DNA of 64,000 nucleotides from Artemia franciscana (lineage: Eukaryota > Arthropoda > Branchiopoda > Anostraca > Artemiidae), in assembly GCF_032884065.1 (NCBI RefSeq), contig NC_088867.1:23008281-23072280 (forward strand). Direction: 5' to 3'. The position numbers and the translations under genes were made by a program. The notes beneath the pieces were generated by a model. It ran no database searches. It saw only the letters and a list, made by a program, of their open reading frames with translations, and was not told the DNA's origin. This document shows, in pieces, positions 31,030 through 42,966 of the stretch. Positions within the stretch are counted from its first letter, which is position 1; each line of letters starts with the position of its first letter.

Positions 31030-32085
31030 CAAAAAGAAACAGGAAACTGAAGACTTCTTTAGTATGCACAAAAAACATAATTGTCAAAGCATTTGCTTAC
31101 AAGACTAGTCTGACAGAAAGCATTTTAAATGCTGATCACTTTAATGTTGCCAGAAAAAAAATTCTGAGGAAGGAAGAAGAAAAAAAAGAATTTTAACATG
31201 AAAATACTCAATTGATAGATTTTATCTTTATTTTAATTTTTTTTAAGAAGCAATAGTGTAAAGGTTCTCAAACGATTTTGTGAATGGGACTCAATATGAA
31301 TGTTTCTTTTTCTTCAAAATTAGGGCATTAGAGTACAGTCAACCGAAGGGTACATGTCCTGCACATGATCCACCAAGATTCTCAAGCCCTCCTCCTCCTC
31401 CCAGTGAGGCATGGAACCCATGTTGGGAATCACGATTGCAAATTAAAAGAAACAGCGATCTACCATTTCATGTCATGTATGCTTTTTGCCCTCCCTTTTC
31501 TTGGCAATTGGGTAATACTATCACACATAGCCCAAAACACTGAATGTAGTCGATTACTGTGATATTATTACATTTCAAATGATATAGATCAGCGAGAGCT
31601 TTTTCCATTCTGACGTGTTCGGTTGGGTTCTCGCTATCAAGAGAGGTGGCGGATAGAAAATAGGGACAGATGATGTTTTGATAAGGATGGTACAATATAA
31701 AATAAAGAAGAAACGATCGAAAAGAGGTATTAAGTTTTAATTCTGATAATTTCAGCTTTTATTCAATTTTATCTTTTATTTTGGTTTTTCGTTGGTTGTT
31801 TTTCTAGTTTGTTTTCTCAAATTGACCCTCCGCTTTGTTATTAAACTGAAAACCCTTTATCAAAAGAAAATATCAAAATAGAGGATAATCCCATTTTAAT
31901 GCCCTTCTATTAATCTGGTAGGGTAAAATATATTTTGTTGAATATTTGGGAGGAGGGGTAATTTTTCCATTTTCTAAATGAACTACCAAAAAGGTATTTT
32001 CAAAATCAAGGAGGATTCGGATTCATGATTCTGTACCCATTGATTTGTCCAAAAATACATAGCAGTTTGAATATACAATTCGATT
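31030..32085. other. intron-like sequence of the array
   Basis: Copy of the 12270-13110 region (W relic at about 31590-31640, V tail relic at 31770-31830), then the start of the X-U intron block from about 31885. Non-coding. Confidence 0.55.
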
Positions 32086-33165
32086 GAATGAATGAATGAA
32101 ATTATTTAGTAATTTTACCCACAAAGGATGTTTCACTTTCTATTCTAAAGCTAAACAATATGGAAGATTCAAGCAATAGTAAAAAAAAATGAAAGCAACA
32201 TAATTCTTTTACCACACATAGATATAAAATACACGTAACCTAATAATGATTTCTAAATTCCACGATTCTAAGAGTCTAGGCGACCAATTTGTTGATAAAA
32301 TTCATGAATAAACGACTTACCTCTTTCACATGCTACACCAAATTTAGATCAAACAGGAACCTTGCGCTATAAAAACTTAAATTTACTTTTAATGAAAAAT
32401 TAGCTGGTATGTATAAGGGACAATCAAAAATGACACGATTCATAGTTTCTTCTTTACCACCGACACATACAGGCGAATTGATTTGCTAAATTTTACAGAA
32501 AAATGAATTTAATATAGAATGACATGTAATAACTTGTGTAAACTTTAAAGATGGGGATATCTTTGCCGCTGCTTTTAAATCATTGACTTTTTTAAAAGTG
32601 TTTTGTCCACAGCCTGGCTGTGATTTCAAAGGTTGGAAACCATCGAGATAAAATTATATCTTGTAATTTTCCTTATCAAAGTTAATAAATTGGTCACTTA
32701 AAAAATTAAGTTGATAAAATGATAATAAATTGACCTGAAACAAATGCCAGAACGCCTATTTTCTCGACTAGGCCAATACTTTGGTCTACCTTTTGGAAAA
32801 TATCTGCTCAAAGATACTTCAATTGTACGTTGATCGAGAAGAAGACATCCAGCGACCGCTGTCAATGTATCTCTTTTCTTAGATCGGAAACTTTTTTAAA
32901 CGGCAATCATTGACATTCTTTGTACGGATCTTAGTGCATTTTGAATAATTTTTTTCCTTACGGCTAAAACCCACACAGGCGCGGCGTATAGTATAGTGCT
33001 TTCAATGACACCTTTATATAATTTTCTTACAGCCAGTGGTTTTAAACCTCATGTTGGTTTTTCTGATGATATAAGTCGCAACTGCTTAATGCAACTGCTT
33101 AGCTGCATTAACTCTAGCAGTGACTTGTTCACTCCACGACAGCTTTCGATCCAAAATCAATTTTC
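32086..33165 (-). pseudogene. third non-LTR element: RT C-terminal remnant
   Basis: Minus-strand reading in broken frames: KLYKGVIESTILYAAPVW, then KKIIQNALRSVQRMSM, then SKKRDTLTAVAGCLLLDQR. This is the post-palm region of R1/Jockey-type reverse transcriptases (LYxSVxxPxLLYGAxVW). The 3' end is a (CATT)n tail on the minus strand (32086-32100). Flanks on both sides belong to one X-U intron block (31885-32085 and 33166-33250), so this is a 5'-truncated insertion into it. Confidence 0.6.
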
Positions 33166-33252
33166 TTTAAAGGCTGATCCAGTCTGATCCTCATTTATTT
33201 TGAATATTTTACTGTATATATATACTATTGGTTTTTAAAGATACGCAGACTT

Positions 33253-34270
33253 TATGCTGCCAAAGGTTTTCGAATTTCCTCGCAAATCTCGTAATGATTG
33301 CTCCAGAGCCTCGAGCGATTTTTGTGTGCCATTGTGCACTCATCCCAAATAATAAGTTTGCATTGCTGCAAAACTCAACCCATCCCAGATGATTTGGAAA
33401 TATTGCACTTTGGAGTTTCTCTAGAATGTAAATTCAGAGGCAATTTCAAAGCGGAAAGAGCAGTTTTTCCACCAGGCAGCAACGTTGCGGCTATTCTGGA
33501 CGACGCATTTGCGAGCCCTGTGTCAGTTTTTGATCAAATTGACGCCAGAATCAATTTTATCACAAACGTTTTACCAGTACCTCCTTGGGCATCAAAAAAG
33601 AAGATTTCTCCAACGTTGTTTTCTACACAATGCATTATCTTATCATAAATGTCTTTTTGCTCAGACGTTAACTTAGAAATATTATTTTGTACATGCGACA
33701 ATAGGTCACTCGTGTTGTAACTTTGTTCACGGTCCAATTCTACACATGTCGAAACAGCAGCGTTACGATTATGTGAAGGCATTCCCAAATCCTGAAGAGG
33801 TTTGTTTGCCATACATACGCATGAATCTAAAATAATAACTAAAGTGTAGTTATAAATTTCTGAAGTAAAATCAAAGGTCATATCTATCATAAACAACGTC
33901 TGTAAGCATTTTCGATGGAGTATGTCCTCGGCCATTTTCGATTTATATTTCTCCCATAACTCTGTAGGAGCTCTGAAGGATAGCACGAACTTAGTGTGAT
34001 ATCAAACAATGCACGAATTTGACTTGGAGTTGACGTTTCGCACGTGTCATTGATTCAGTTATCCCAGTGTTGGTGATTCTCCAATAAATTCAGAGCTTGG
34101 CATGCACTACGGTAAGTGTCATGTATAGTACCGTTTACAGTTCTCAAATACTCAAATGACGTTGGACCGGGTACATTCACCAAAAGCAGGCGTAGAAAGA
34201 AGCATTCCTGTTGATTGGGGTGAATGGTGTAGAGTCTTCCTATCGCGGTATCTTTGAAGATGGTAGGTTG
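33253..34270 (-). pseudogene. Helitron A helicase domain, 3'-truncated
   Basis: PIF1-like superfamily 1 helicase: Walker A as DAQGGTGKTFVIKLI, then IIWDECTM (Walker B) near 33330-33350, after which the element is cut before motif III. Upstream parts (CVCMANKPLQDLGMP, ELDREQSYNTSDLL) are collinear with Helitron D. Frames change near 33530 and 33990. Confidence 0.75.
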
Positions 34271-35461
34271 GCCGTCGACTGACTTATCCTGTTTTCGAGG
34301 TATAAATGATTTTTTTTAGCATTCCACGTATAATACGAAGGTACTTTGGTATACAGCAGTTTTTTTGCAAAAGAATCATTTTGACATAACGAAAACAAAG
34401 CAGTACATTCTGTAAATGTACCGCTAAGTGAACAACAGCTGGACTTCGTTCATGTATCGGAAATAAAAGAACTCGCCTAACAGCTTCATTACTGCTTATG
34501 TATCTTCCAGCCTGATATTGTACGATTTCATCGATATCACTGATTTTGGACTGCAAACCAAAAACTGCCATGTCGCTGCCATTGTTGACGTATTTACATA
34601 TGTATTTGATTGCCATTACGGACTTACAGTATTCAAAGTTTATGTGAGCATTAAATGCTTTTGATAACAAAGGTGAATGTGGAACAACCCACTGGTTATC
34701 TACTTCGATGGTGGTACCGTCATGCTTCTTTATTGCTGTTTTACCACCATCTCCAGTAGATCTTCTTCTATATTGTGGGTAACCATCACTGCCGGTAATT
34801 GCGTTGGGTACTAAAAGTCAAGGATATTGCTTTATACACCTTCATTTGGTCATGCATGATGATTTTTCATTCAGTCCACCGCAAGGTCCATGTATCATAT
34901 TTTCTACCGCAGTATCATATAAGACCTTATAGACATTTTCGTCAGGTATTTCAGCGGAGAGCACATCGTCAATTTCATTACAAATAATTTTATCATGTAG
35001 CCAGATTAAAATATATTTGTGTGGCAATCCTCGTTTTTGCCATTCCACTGAGTACATCCAGCATCGCACTGACCCAAAAACTTTAAGTTTTACTATGCTG
35101 TTTATCAGTGATTTCAACCTTTTCCGGGAGACACGGTTCGTAATGTCATGTCTATGAACCGCCGATTGTCCTTGAAGTAAAGGCTGCTGAATCTCGTCCC
35201 AAAATTGATTACAAGTAAATGTAATAACTAAATCTGGACGACTGCAGAGACGAACATACGCAATAGCATCATGAGTGTATTAATGCATATGACGGAGACT
35301 GCCAGCATATGACGAAGGTAAAATCGTTAATCTTTCAACGTTAGTGGTATTACCGTTATTTTCTAACTCCATCTTGCAAATGAATTTATTGTTCAGAGCG
35401 GAGCTTGGTCTGATTCAGACGGATAAATAGCAAACATTTTGATTCAATCTTTGCATACATA
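34271..35461 (-). pseudogene. Helitron A Rep domain, HUH motif mutated
   Basis: Rep nuclease region collinear with Helitron D. FTCNQFWDEIQ-like motif 1 lies near 35190. Motif 2 reads LPHKYILIW, where a metal-binding HUH pair (HAH in Helitron D) has become HKY (35013-35021). The catalytic tyrosine pair is intact as YICKY (about 34589-34603). Several frameshifts are present. The right edge at 35461 is the junction with the Naiad insertion. Confidence 0.75.
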
Positions 35462-35587
35462 TATACACTTATAATAAAAAAGCTATAATAATAATAATAA
35501 TAATTTATTTGTTACCCGCTTGTTTTGACAAATTAAGCGGAGTAAAAACATTAAGGAAAGAAAAACGAAATAACACAAACAATACAA

Positions 35588-38162
35588 TTAATACAGTCTA
35601 ATCAAAGGGTGGTAAGGGCCCAAGCGTTGACAGGCCTCAGCACCTAATCTAGCATAGAGTTTTTTATAAACGAAAATAATATCAGTGGCACAAAACTTTC
35701 TGATAATCTTCTGATTTCTATAAGAACGCGGCAGATACAATAAATATTTACAATAACTAAAATACATAACTCTTATGCCCTGCAAATCTTGATTATTAAA
35801 CAACGGGCGCAAACCGGAAAGAAACAATATAGAATGATCGCAATATGTAGAATAAAGTCTGGATAAAGCCTTTCGTGAAAATCTGCCTCGGTTCGGGACA
35901 ATTTTCGCGTACCCTTTTTTAAGTTTACTTTTAATATCATTTAGCCCACAGGATCGAAAAGCCACTAAAGATGAACAAATACTAATACCAAGCCACCGAA
36001 TCGAAGAAATGAGATTAACTGAAAAATAACCACAATCAAGATCACTACTTTGATGCTTAGCATTAAAAACTAAATATTCAAATTTTTCAGTATTAAGTTT
36101 GAGGCCGATATCCTCAAAAGACTTATAAACAAGCTGGGTCGACTTAATTAGGCTAGATTTAGTGCGGCTGATCAAAAGTAAATCATCTGCATACGCAATG
36201 TACGAAAGATTAGTTAGGCCTAAAAAACATGATGGATTAATACGTGGCAAAACAGAATAATGACAAGCATTAAAAAGATAAGGGGATAAGACTCCTCCTT
36301 GCCTAAGACCAGAACGGATGAGGATATTACCAACGTAGGTGTCACCTGACTTGAGTCGAACATATGAATTAGCATACCAAAAATGAAGAGTTGATATAAT
36401 AGACACATTTGCACCAAGTTGGATTAAAGAATACCAAAGTTGGCTATGACAAATTGAATCAAAAGCTTTTGAAACATCGAGTGCACAAAAATGAACCTCA
36501 AAACCATTTTTATGCGCTTCAAGTAATAGCGAAACTATAGCACGATGAGCATGTTGGCATCCTATATACGGCTTAAAGCCAAACTGATTAGACATATAAT
36601 CTACATTAGACAGGAGATCAGGGAGCAAAACATATTCAAATACTTTACTTAAAGTACAAGCAACCGTAATAGGCCTATACGAAGCGCAACTAGTTGGGTC
36701 CTTACCGCGTTTCAAAATTGACGTAATGTTACCAACTAAAAAAGAATCAGGGACTAAAGAAGAGCATAAACACATCTGAAAAATTAACTGCAAGTGATAA
36801 ACTAATTCCTCCGAATCGGTGTTGAGGTGAAAAGCACTGATCCCGTCTATATCATAAGATTTCGATTTAAGTCTCTCTACACTTCTTTTGACACGGTCAA
36901 CACTAACGGGAGGTACATGACCTTGAATGATTTTGTTAGGCAACAGATTAGAACAGAGCTTGGCAAAACCAAAATGAACCGCATATATCACTGTATCGAA
37001 AATGTTACTATAATGATTGATCCATGATACATTAGGGATTCGGTCAGCCGTAGGCGATCTATCAAACTTCGCGACATTGATCACTTTTTTCCACTGGCTA
37101 GGAGACTTAGGAAATTCAGCACCACTGTACCTAATTTTTCGAAGATAGCGTTTAAAATCAAGCTTTGTTCTTTGTTTAATATCGAAAACATTACCCCTTA
37201 AGGGGCGGCCGGAAGCTATCCAAATTTTTAGCCACAACTTAGCCCGATTTTTTATTGTCTTGAGCTCTGGGTCATTCTTCCAAATTGAACTTCTTGTTTT
37301 TGCTCTAAAGCGACATAGGGGAACAGCTACTTCTTCAGACCTCTTTAAGCGCGATACAATGTGGCTATAATAAATATTAAGCTGAATTCTGGCTTGTGGG
37401 GACCCAACGCTTGTACACAACAGATTAAAAGGGACTTTAATCGTTGATAGAAGGCTAACAAGCGTAGAAAAATAAAGCGGCCAGTCAGCTTTGTTCCATT
37501 CTCTTTTAGAAATCCATTTTCTAGAATTGGGACGAAGTTTCTTCTCCGCAGTAGCATTAAGGGTAACAGTGAGGGATAGGGGGAGATGGTCGTAATCACG
37601 CTCATCCTGATCAACATGGACTTCGCCACAGATGAGACCAGAAGAAACGATACAATGGTCAATGTCTGAAAGGGAGCTCAGTCCGCACTGATGAAGAGTT
37701 AATGTTACAGTTCAGATCACCGATTAATAACCAATCCAGTCCACTACTCTCAATGCCATTCAAAAGACTTTTTATAAATGCGCAAAATTTTGTAAATTTA
37801 GTTAAACTTCGGAGGGATTTCTGGTCGCAGGGGAGATAAACATTAATGAGGACAAGGTTGGCAAGACGAATAGCAATATAACAAACACTCTCGTGATAGC
37901 ATAAAGGGGGTGGTGAAAACAGCGTCTTTTTTATTAAACATGCTAGGCCACCTGATGGTCTGCCAGAGGTTTTGCGTGCACTTTTAGAAAAAACTGAGTG
38001 TTCGCTACTTCTCTGTAGGGAGTTTAAGCTCACTAAAGGTAGGAGATGCTCCTGAAAGAATAAAACATCAAAATTTTCTAATTTCTGATCTAAAGAAACG
38101 TCTTTATCCTTAGTACCGTTAATATTGAACGAACATATAGTGAAATTAGTCTTAGCACTCAT
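35588..38162 (-). pseudogene. non-LTR ORF2: endonuclease and reverse transcriptase, one frameshift
   Basis: Starts at ATG 38162. Endonuclease: FNINGTKD, FQEHLLPL, SGRPSGGLACLIKK, NVYLPCD, LIGDLNCNI, then after a one-base shift near 37690 SDIDHCIVS and DYDHLPLSL (the Asp-His pair). RT: SYRPITVACTLSKVFEYVLL, FGFKPYIG, CALDVSKAFDS (motif A, about 36460-36490), SGLRQGGVLSPYLFN (motif B), AYADDLLLIS (motif C, about 36180-36195), KLNTEKFEYL, then a thumb and C-terminal domain to a stop at 35588. All RT catalytic Asp residues are kept. Apart from the single frameshift the 858-codon ORF is open, so this copy is young. It overlaps ORF1 by ATGA. Confidence 0.85.
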
Positions 38163-39246
38163 TTTCTAGTATAGGACGATGGTTTCGACAGAAGTTCACG
38201 AAGAATTCGGCATTTCATTGAGAATGACACATGATTGCATTGACAGTTCGCACATTTTGGTGTAGCCTGGCACGGAGAATCAGGCGAGGATTCATGTTGC
38301 CCTGCGCAACGGGAGCAGCATTTTTCTTTATCACAATTTGATTTTAAGTGATTTGGTGATTGGCAATTATAACAGCATTTGGGTGGGCGTTGGTATTCGT
38401 AAACTCGACATATCTTATACCCAATCTTTATACCAAGTCGAAGTGCATCAGCCAGCGCAACAGCGTTTTAAAAAATCACTCTAACAGCCAAAGAATTGCC
38501 TATTCGCTTCGCATGAGTAATATTATTGCAATCAATTAACATTTCCTCATCAAAATTGGTCGGTATACCTTTAATGATTCCAATATATTTCGTTTCTTTT
38601 ACTTTGACGTCACAATCTCTCATTACATTTGGAACGGCATTGCAAAAGTTCCTTGCAGCAATCTTGTCAATTCGTACCACTAGCTTATCGCCAGAGGGCT
38701 TAATGCTGTGAATACATTCATGACCTGGAATAGAGTCTATTATTTCGCGACGCTTGGCAGGATTATCTAATTCTGATGGGACTTTAGAAATAACAACGGT
38801 CGTCAGATCGGGATTCAATGACTGAGCGCCAGGGCTGCTAGAGAGGGGAATTTAAGATCATACGACGAAATCTTCTCACGGATTTGCTTAAGTTCCGAAT
38901 CAATGCTTACAAGCTTTGAGGCGAAGCTAGAATAAGCCACAGCAGGAATAACAGGAACCTCGGTAGGTAAAATAATCACGTATGTAGGCAAAGACAAATT
39001 TTCGCTGTCGCATTTCTGGAAGATTTCCATCATGTCCTTAATGTGACGGTAATTAGCTTGATCGCCTTGGCGTCTTTGCACACGTTCACCCTCGTAAACA
39101 TGAGACCAAAGTTCTATTTTGGCCGCCATAATAGACTTCTCATCGAAAAACCCAACAGCATGGTTAGCAATAACTTCATCACTTAATCCTTTTTTAAGAT
39201 TTGATTGCACGAAATTCAACACCGACGAATGTACATACTCCGTCAT
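38159..39246 (-). pseudogene. non-LTR ORF1: Gag-like protein with three zinc knuckles
   Basis: ATG at 39246 (MTEYVHSSVLNFVQSNLKKG). The N-terminal domain (to ALALSH) breaks by a frameshift at about 38818 and continues LNPDLTTVVISKVPSEL in an RRM-like middle domain. A TAA follows a T6A4 run at 38468. The same frame resumes NAVALADALRLGIKIGYKIC and three zinc knuckles: CYNCQSPNHLKSNC (CX2CX4HX4C), CSRCAGQHESSPDSPC, and CANCQCNHVSFSMKC. The stop TGA (38159-38161) overlaps the ORF2 start as ATGA. The product would package element RNA. Confidence 0.75.
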
Positions 39247-39622
39247 AATGGTATAACCAACAAATATGGACAATTAGCCAAAGTCCAAAATCAAATCAAA
39301 TTATTACTCACCATGCTGTTAAACAGCTAACATCCGATAAAATTAGTTTCAAAATAATCCTTTTCAAAGTAACTGAATTCGTTATTTTCGTCACACTAAA
39401 GTAGACCGGTTTTACTCACAGTTCATAAATATCCAATTCAAACCAAATCCTTTTCCTTTGAACTCCGAATCAATATAATCCAGTTATTTCAGATGTTCTC
39501 ACTCTGAAAGCTAGGTTACAATATGGACAAATTGCTTTAAGACTACAATTAACCTGAGATGTTACAGCTTGGATATGATTTTTGAGTTATTAGAATTTGT
39601 TTTATACAATACCTATATAAGA

Positions 39623-40170
39623 CTAGCTGTTGGGGTGGCGCTTTGCGCCACCCCAACACCTGGTTGGTGGGGGCACTTCACGCCCCCCAAGCTCCCCCGC
39701 GTGCGTAAGTCGTTACGCGCCATTGTAGTTGTGTCTCTGTGTCCCACCTGTGAATAGAGATAGACTGTAATTTCTCTTCGAACAATCCCGGTGTCCCGGT
39801 TGTCATATATATATCTTCCCTGTGCCCCCGGCGTTCCTGTTGTAGTTGTGTCCCTGTTTCCTGGTCGTCATTTATATTCCCTGTGTCTTGGTCGTGATTT
39901 GTGCCCCGGTGTCCCAGTCATTTATTTCTCTTTGAGGTTCCCGGTCGTCATTTATATTCCCCGTGTCCTGGTGTCCCGGTCGTCATTTGTGTCCCGGTCT
40001 GTAATTTCATCAGTTGACAAACATGACGTCAGTCGACAAACAATTTCATGATACATACAGATCAATCCTTATAATGACGTCAGTCGACACACAAACAGTT
40101 GAGTGACGTCACTCAACACAGACAGGTAGACAGACATAACACATATACAACTTATTTTTATATATATAGA
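39623..40170 (-). mobile_element. 548-bp non-autonomous Helitron inside the Naiad element
   Basis: The minus-strand element runs from TCTATATATATAAAAATAAG (5' end at 40170) to a GC hairpin (39629-39657, TTGGGGTGGCGC arms) and terminal CTAG (39623-39626). It is inserted between A and T of ATAAGA|TTTGG; copy 2 of the Naiad element has that site empty. The interior (39780-40020) is minisatellite built from GTCCCGGTCGTCATT units, with TGACGTCA motifs near 40023 and 40075. No coding capacity. Confidence 0.9.
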
Positions 40171-41492
40171 TTTGGTGGTGATTTGTACAAGCAAATCGTG
40201 GGAATTCCCAAGGGGGGGAGGAATGCCAGCCAATATATAGCTGACTTGTTTTCAAGTCAACTAGAATATAAATATATGATGGATAAGAACAATCAAATAA
40301 TTTAAAACATGTTTTGTCAAATAATAAAAGATATTTAGATGATATTTTGGTCTAAAATTGTAAGGATTTAATTGATATTTCTAAAAACATATATCCATCA
40401 GAGCTTACTCTTGAACCTAGTCATGGTGCTGGTCATAAAGATCATTTCTTAGATTTAAATATTAATATTTCTGATAATAATAAATTAAGTTTTAAAATGT
40501 ATAACAAAAAAGATGATTTAGATTTTGAAGTGATTAGTTTCCCATTCCCTGAAAGTAATATACACTCAAGTATCACATATTCGGCGTTTTTCTCATAGTT
40601 ACTTCGTTATGCAAGGATTTGTAGTAATTATACTGATTTTAAAAATAGATGTAAAATCTTAAGCCAAAAATTGATGTTAAGAGGGTTTTTCTGCAAATAA
40701 ATTGACTTGGCAATTTAAAAAATTTAGTTTTCATTATAACGAACTTTTAAATAAATACCAAAAGAATTATCCGGAAATACTTAAGGAAATTTTCGGCTAA
40801 TTTCGGAGGTTCGCGAAAAGATGATGCAGTGCCATTTATTTTGAATTGTGGTTCTATTAGAGCAGATTTCTTTTAAATTTAGCCACATGGTAAAAATGAA
40901 TTTTATAATTGTTTAGTTCAGTCAGATTTTTGGCAAAGTGTTAATATATGTGATTTGGTAAAATTTATCACATTTAGTTTACCTATTGTTGCTAAAAAGT
41001 GGAATATATTAACAGGATAAGCTTGTTTTGGTGTTACTTGGTTGTTCTACATTTGCTGGTTTTCTTTTTTTTCACAGGCATGTATTTTGGTAGTGATACC
41101 TGACACGGGGATGCCATGGATATTCTTTGGTACAACACTTGACTGGGTAGAGAATTTAAAGTGCCGAAACCCTATAGGCAAGTGTATTCTCCTGATGAGC
41201 CCTTGTGTTGGGTTCTTGCCTCTGAATTATTTGTCTTTACTGTTTTTATTGTTTGGTAAATGACGACTTATACTTATTGACGACATGACTGCCTGTCCAA
41301 GGATTATTCTTTATTGTTGATTGTGTAAGGCTATGCTGTTTGACCTATGTGATTGTATGGATGAGTAGGGTTAAGGCCTCGTTCAAGTGCTGATCTATAT
41401 TAATCACTAGTTTAGGAAAACAGTCTTCCTTATCTCCTTCTGTCTCTTTTTTTCAATGTGTTTGCGCTGTTGCATTGGGGATTTCTCTTTTC

Positions 41493-42830
41493 GTAATATC
41501 AACAATGTATTGGTGAAACAATTGACGGCATTTTAAAATATAATTTTTGTCATTGAGACGAATCATTAGTCTATAGCAATAATAATTCATTGCACTGTAT
41601 TTCTCATCCGCTTGTTTGCTAGTGGAATGATCTATCAATTTATTATTAAAGTGATAGCCGTCGACTCCATCCCAAAAAATGATATGATATTGTAGGGCAT
41701 CGTAGCATCGATGAGTTTCAGCAATTCTTACCAACTGAGCGTTTCGCTTATGAAGAATAATATCTCGAGGTTAAAACTGATCACCGACCATAACGATTAC
41801 CACTTCGTCGATAGTTGGAGCATTGTATCTACGCAAATGTTCGCCATTAGGCGTTTTGCCAGTGGAAATAACAATTTTATGCGTATCAGTAGTTATCATA
41901 TCGATTGCTGCTTTGAACAGGCGCACTAAATCATTATTTTCGTGGAAAAGATGTTGCAATTGAGAAACGATAGTCCTTTCAACGTTGGGAGAAATTTCGT
42001 ACCGTGTATTCAATTCAGGATTACTATCACTGATGAAGTAGAGTTGTAAAAATTTATGATTTTCACCTGAGAATGGTAGAAGGGACCCTGCTCTATGATA
42101 AATTTGCCCTTTTACTTCGAAAGTAAGCATAAATTGATCTTGATTTTCGATTTGGGCACCAAACGACGTCATTTGGAAACGAGTTATATTTTCTGATCTG
42201 TGATAAAAAACGCTTAGATTCTGACGTAGTTCCAGTAAGCAAAGTCTTCAATGGCTCTTGAGGCGCAGCCAAATTAGGACGTTTAACTTTTCCTTAGGCG
42301 CAACATATTCCCATTGTTTCACCATTAAATTTAAAGGCCTTGCAATAGGGACAAATTTTAGACACAGTCCCGATTTGAACACATCTACTCAAGCTTTAAT
42401 AATCGATTGGGCTTTTCCTGAATGCCAGGCGATAATTTTCAGGTTGCTCTTGTGATTCCTCGGCACGCTTTCTTTTGGCATTATCTCTTTGAGCCTCAGG
42501 CCTATTTTCAGGTTGTTCTTGTGATTCCTCGGCACGCTTTCTTTTGGCAATTTATCATTGAGCAACGAGCCTGTTTTCAGGTTGTTCTTGTGATTCCTTG
42601 GCACGTTTTTTTTGGTAATTTCTCTTTGAGCCCCGAGTCTGTTTTCACGTTGTATTTGTGATTCCTCGGCAAGATTGTTTTGGTAATTTTTCTTTGAGAC
42701 GCAAACGCGTTTTCAAGCTGTTCTTGTGATTCCTCGGCACGCTTTCTTTTCTTACTTTCTCTACTAGCCGCAAGCCTTTTGGCATTAACTCTTTGAGCAG
42801 CTTCCACGGCTGTTTCTTCTGCCATTGTAG
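41493..42830 (-). pseudogene. Helitron A N-terminal and Rep N-terminal coding part
   Basis: Broken frames collinear with Helitron D: MAEETAVEAAQRVNAKRLAA, then degraded RESKKRKRAEESQEQ-type repeats (42390-42790), CPYCKA-like zinc segment, TSFGAQIENQDQFMLTFEVK, VERTIVSQLQHLFHENNDLV, YNAPTIDEVVIVMVGDQF, RIAETHRCYDALQYHIIFW. The last residues run out of the element at the Naiad junction (41493). Confidence 0.75.
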
Positions 42831-42966
42831 GATTTATACCGAAATTTCTCTTTGAATCACCCCCTTATATACTTATAATGACGTCATATACAAAGCCTTA
42901 TATACTTACAATGACGTCATGTGCGTACAAAAAAACAAACATACAACTTATTTTTATATACATAGA

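Larger units (their letters stand above)
35490..39520 (-). mobile_element. near full-length non-LTR retrotransposon
   Basis: Two-ORF element. The 3' tail on the minus strand is an (ATT)n run (35490-35510); the 5' end is near 39520. The flanks GCTAT and ATGGACAAATTG are contiguous in Naiad copy 2 (GCTATATGGACAAATTG), so the boundaries are precise to a few bases, with a short TA/ATA overlap as possible target duplication. It codes for a Gag-like ORF1 with three zinc knuckles, then an apurinic-type endonuclease and RT, without RNase H. It is a CR1/Jockey-group element by these features; the exact clade is not settled. Confidence 0.85.
35467..41492 (+). mobile_element. Naiad-type Penelope-like element copy 1, 5'-truncated and twice interrupted
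   Basis: Pieces 35467-35489, 39521-39622 and 40171-41492 join to match copy 2 (reverse complement of 60414-61880). Readable parts include DMIFELLEFVLYNTYIR, GGDLYKQIVGIPKGG, LEYKYMMDKNN and LDDIL with the catalytic YLDD, then DLNINI. The 3' end lies at ATTTCTCTTTT (about 41492), where Helitron A resumes. The missing 5' part includes the CxC linker, so family assignment rests on copy 2. Confidence 0.75.
33252..42966 (-). mobile_element. Helitron A, minus strand, interrupted by a 6-kb nest
   Basis: Two pieces, 33252-35461 and 41493-42966, form one collinear element when compared with Helitron D (51540-56640): the first ends at the codons for IESE/DTYAK and the second begins with the next bases. 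The 5' end is near 42966 (TCTATGTATATAAAAATAAG on the minus strand). The 3' end is lost, because homology stops inside the helicase at 33252. The insert between the pieces is a Naiad-type element carrying two further insertions. Confidence 0.85.

Noticed and set aside
37345-37662. 105-codon minus frame overlapping the non-LTR endonuclease end
   Set aside because: The frame that continues into the RT (SDIDHCIVS, DYDHLPLSL) carries the endonuclease motifs; this one is a shadow.
39569-39757. Plus-strand frame that looks like a fusion protein
   Set aside because: It is a read-through from the Naiad RT into the inserted 548-bp Helitron.
33252-42966. Two separate Helitron fragments
   Set aside because: The edges at 35461 and 41493 are adjacent bases of one element when compared with 53080-53110, so they are one interrupted copy.
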